DNA from: JBEVEP01 sp040512755
Lineage (GTDB): Bacteria; Pseudomonadota; Alphaproteobacteria; Rhizobiales; Rhizobiaceae
Direction: 5' to 3'
NCBI GenBank assembly: GCA_040512755.1
Contig: JBEVEP010000317.1
Coordinates: forward strand, 1-7,414
DNA length: 7,414 bases
Position numbers and translations under genes: made by a program. Shown here in pieces: positions 5,777-7,414 of the stretch (position 1 is the stretch's first letter; each line of letters starts with the position of its first letter). The notes under the pieces are model-generated. The model had not been told where the DNA came from. It worked only from the letters and a program-made list of their open reading frames with translations, and made no database searches.

Positions 5777-6694
5777 CTAGAGGTCCCGGACCAGTGCCGC
5801 CATCCGTTCGCGCATGGCGGCGTCCGGAAGGGGAGCGACCGCGGCCGCCATGTTCTCGCGCATATGGTCGACACGGGTTGTGGCTGGAATGGCGACGGTG
5901 ACGGCCGGATGGGACAGTATGAACTTCAGAATGAACTGCGCCCACGTTGCCGCCGAGATATCGGCGGCCCAGCCCGGCAGCGGCTCGCCTTCGAGATTGC
6001 GCGTCAGCTCGCCTTGGCGGAACGGCCGGTTGACGATGACCGCTATGCCGCGTTCAGCCGCCAGCGGCAGCAACCGATCCTCCGCCTCACGATCGATGAT
6101 GTTGTAGGTCAGCTGGACGAAATCGAGCGGATACGCCCGCATGATCCTTTCGAACACATCATGCCGGCGACCCTCGGACGTGGTGATCCCGACATAGCGG
6201 ATCTTGCCCTCCGCCTTCATGGCGAACAGGGTTTCGAGGTGCGCCTCCCAGGCGACGAGGTTGTGAACCTGCACAAGGTCGAAGCGTTCGACGCCCCAAA
6301 AACGGCGCGACTGCTCGATCTGCGCAAGTCCGTCCTCGGCTGACGAAGTCCAGACCTTCTCGGCGGAAAACAGCGCTTTTGGACGCCCGAGCTGATCGAG
6401 CCCATAGCCCACGACAGGTTGCGAGGACCCGTACATCGGCGATGAATCGATCATGCGCCCGCCTGCTTCGAAGAAAGCGGCCATCACAGCAACGCATTCG
6501 TTGCGCAGAACAGGATCGTCGCCAACATTGAAGGTGATCCAGGTGCCGAGCCCAACCGCCGGTATCGCCTCGCCGGAGGATGGGATGATTCGCGTCACCG
6601 GCTCGTGCACGGCGCCAGTTGTGCCGTCTGGCAGCGCGAACGTGAGCGCCGAAACGGCCGCGGCCTTCATCAAGGTCCTGCGTGTGACGGTCAT
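5777..6694 (-). CDS. Aldo/keto reductase with a Tat-type signal
   Basis: From the ATG at 6694-6692 the protein has 305 residues. Residues 4-10 (TRRTLMK) followed by the hydrophobic stretch AAAVSALTFAL form a twin-arginine signal, so export of the folded, NAD(P)H-loaded enzyme to the periplasm is likely. No clear AxA cleavage site is seen, so it may stay membrane-anchored. The rest is an aldo/keto reductase (beta/alpha)8 barrel with the catalytic tetrad Asp83 and Tyr88 (IDSSPMYGSS), Lys113 (SAEKVW) and His144 (LVQVHN). These enzymes reduce carbonyls with NADPH, but the substrate here is unknown. The start is uncertain: an in-frame TTG at 6742 has AAGGA about 5 bases upstream and would add 16 residues, while ATG 6694 has only a distant GAGG. 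The gene leads a two-gene unit with the DUF6064-type gene and is divergent from the ABC ATPase. Confidence 0.9.
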   Translation of the reverse strand: MTVTRRTLMKAAAVSALTFALPDGTTGAVHEPVTRIIPSSGEAIPAVGLGTWITFNVGDDPVLRNECVAVMAAFFEAGGRMIDSSPMYGSSQPVVGYGLDQLGRPKALFSAEKVWTSSAEDGLAQIEQSRRFWGVERFDLVQVHNLVAWEAHLETLFAMKAEGKIRYVGITTSEGRRHDVFERIMRAYPLDFVQLTYNIIDREAEDRLLPLAAERGIAVIVNRPFRQGELTRNLEGEPLPGWAADISAATWAQFILKFILSHPAVTVAIPATTRVDHMRENMAAAVAPLPDAAMRERMAALVRDL

Positions 6695-6754
6695 CACCGA
6701 ACCATCCTCTGCCCCTACAACATAGAAAACTCGCGGCTCCAAAACTATCCTTCA

Positions 6755-6818
6755 GTCTCAAAGCTGCTATATGCGTCGGGTCTCCAAGCCCAACGTGTGA
6801 AACCCCGAAATTTGAGAC
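6755..6818. promoter_or_regulatory. Widely spaced 8-bp inverted repeat between divergent genes
   Basis: GTCTCAAA (6755-6762) and TTTGAGAC (6811-6818) are perfect reverse complements 48 bases apart, in the 140-base space between the reductase and ABC ATPase starts. CTATAT at 6767-6772, between the arms, could be a -10 element on the plus strand, but no good -35 was found. The pair could be two half-sites for a regulator of both transcripts, or could be chance. Confidence 0.3.
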
Positions 6819-6834
6819 AGCTGGATCGATCGCC

Positions 6835-7414
6835 ATGAACGACGTTTCTCGTGCAAGTGACCTGCCTGTCCTGGCTGAAGTCGCGCCACTGGCAATTTCC
6901 GCCCGTGGCTTGGTCAAGACGTTCGGTGATGTGCGCGCAGTCGATGGGATCGACCTGGATGTGCCACGCGGCATGATTTTCGCGATCCTGGGCCCGAACG
7001 GCGCGGACAAGACGACCCTGATGCGGATGCTCGCGACCCTCACGCGCCCCGAAGCCGGCTCTGCGACGGTGATGGGGCACGATCTCAGGAAAGCCCCGCA
7101 CGAAGTCCGCGCCGCAATAGCGATGACGGGACAATTCGCGTCGCTTGACGAGGATCTGACGGGCCGCGAGAACCTTGTGCTGCTCGCCCGACTCTGGAGC
7201 TTTCGCGGCCGCGCCGCCAGAAGCCGAGCCGACGAGCTGCTCGCAGCGTTCGGCCTGTCCGAAGCAGCGAAAAAGCAGGTAAAGGACTATTCCGGCGGCA
7301 TGCGGCGCAGACTCGACATTGCCGCCTCGCTGATCGTCACGCCGGGCGTCCTCTTCCTTGACGAGCCGACCACCGGCCTTGACCCGAAGGCCCGCAAGGA
7401 TGTCTGGAGGATGA
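6835..7414 (+). CDS. DrrA-type ABC transporter ATPase, cut by the window end, altered Walker A
   Basis: The frame opens at ATG 6835 and runs 193 codons to the right edge, so the C-terminus is missing. It is the nucleotide-binding subunit of an ABC-2 type exporter, closest to daunorubicin/multidrug DrrA-like proteins, judging from TGQFASLDEDLTGRENL around the Q-loop (Gln100). The signature YSGGMRRRLDIA (152-163) and Walker B with D-loop (VLFLDEPTTGLDP, 172-184, catalytic Glu177) are intact. The Walker A motif at 53-60 reads GPNGADKT where the family has GPNGAGKT. Codon 58 is GAC (7006-7008) instead of a glycine codon, one base from GGC. That glycine sits in the phosphate-binding loop, so nucleotide binding is probably impaired unless this is a sequencing error. 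The ribosome binding site is weak (GGA about 9-10 bases upstream). A permease gene is expected just beyond the window. The substrate is unknown. Confidence 0.9.
   Translation, partial: MNDVSRASDLPVLAEVAPLAISARGLVKTFGDVRAVDGIDLDVPRGMIFAILGPNGADKTTLMRMLATLTRPEAGSATVMGHDLRKAPHEVRAAIAMTGQFASLDEDLTGRENLVLLARLWSFRGRAARSRADELLAAFGLSEAAKKQVKDYSGGMRRRLDIAASLIVTPGVLFLDEPTTGLDPKARKDVWRM

Noticed and set aside
5696..6343. Plus-strand open frame of about 215 codons
   Set aside because: It is opposite the aldo/keto reductase gene with its intact catalytic tetrad, and has no recognisable domain.
6159..7043. Minus-strand open frame of about 294 codons spanning the divergent promoter region
   Set aside because: It crosses the start regions of two clearly recognised genes in a different frame and shows no family features.

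Overview
The window reads as chromosomal DNA of an alphaproteobacterium of the order Hyphomicrobiales (Rhizobiales), most like Mesorhizobium and relatives. The grounds are GC-rich coding sequence, a small DUF1127-type gene beside a LysR regulator, a class III cyclase fused to TolB-like and TPR domains (a family expanded in rhizobia), an AAAACCGCTTCG-type palindromic intergenic repeat, and candidate promoters of the CTATAT type. No RNA gene, CRISPR array, transposase, integrase or phage gene was recognised. The assignment rests on recalled family features, not on a database search.

Layout, left to right. Positions 1-63 hold the first 21 codons of an unidentified minus-strand gene that runs off the left edge. 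Positions 64-413 are non-coding and contain several inverted repeats, including a perfect 11-bp stem-loop at 351-382. A 56-residue DUF1127-like protein is encoded on the minus strand at 414-584. It is divergent from a LysR-type regulator at 710-1609. The short space between them carries a perfect GTTTGAT-N5-ATCAAAC palindrome with a T-N11-A core, placed so that it could overlap promoters for both genes.

Positions 1610-1867 hold a structured intergenic repeat. A ChaA-type cation/proton antiporter follows at 1868-3013. It converges on a minus-strand class III nucleotide cyclase with TolB-like and TPR domains (3041-4900), whose six canonical catalytic residues are all present. Upstream on the minus strand is a two-gene unit: a Tat-signal aldo/keto reductase (5777-6694) whose TAG stop directly abuts the ATG of a multi-spanning DUF6064-type membrane protein (5117-5776). 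Divergent from the reductase is a DrrA-type ABC transporter ATPase (6835 to the right edge), cut off by the window. Its Walker A motif reads GPNGADKT instead of GPNGAGKT.

The genes look like neighbouring short transcription units and not one pathway. The functional links best supported by the sequence are the LysR/DUF1127 divergent pair and the reductase/DUF6064 operon. The observations most worth a second look are the Walker A substitution, the LysR/DUF1127 control region, and the exported reductase coupled to an uncharacterised membrane protein.
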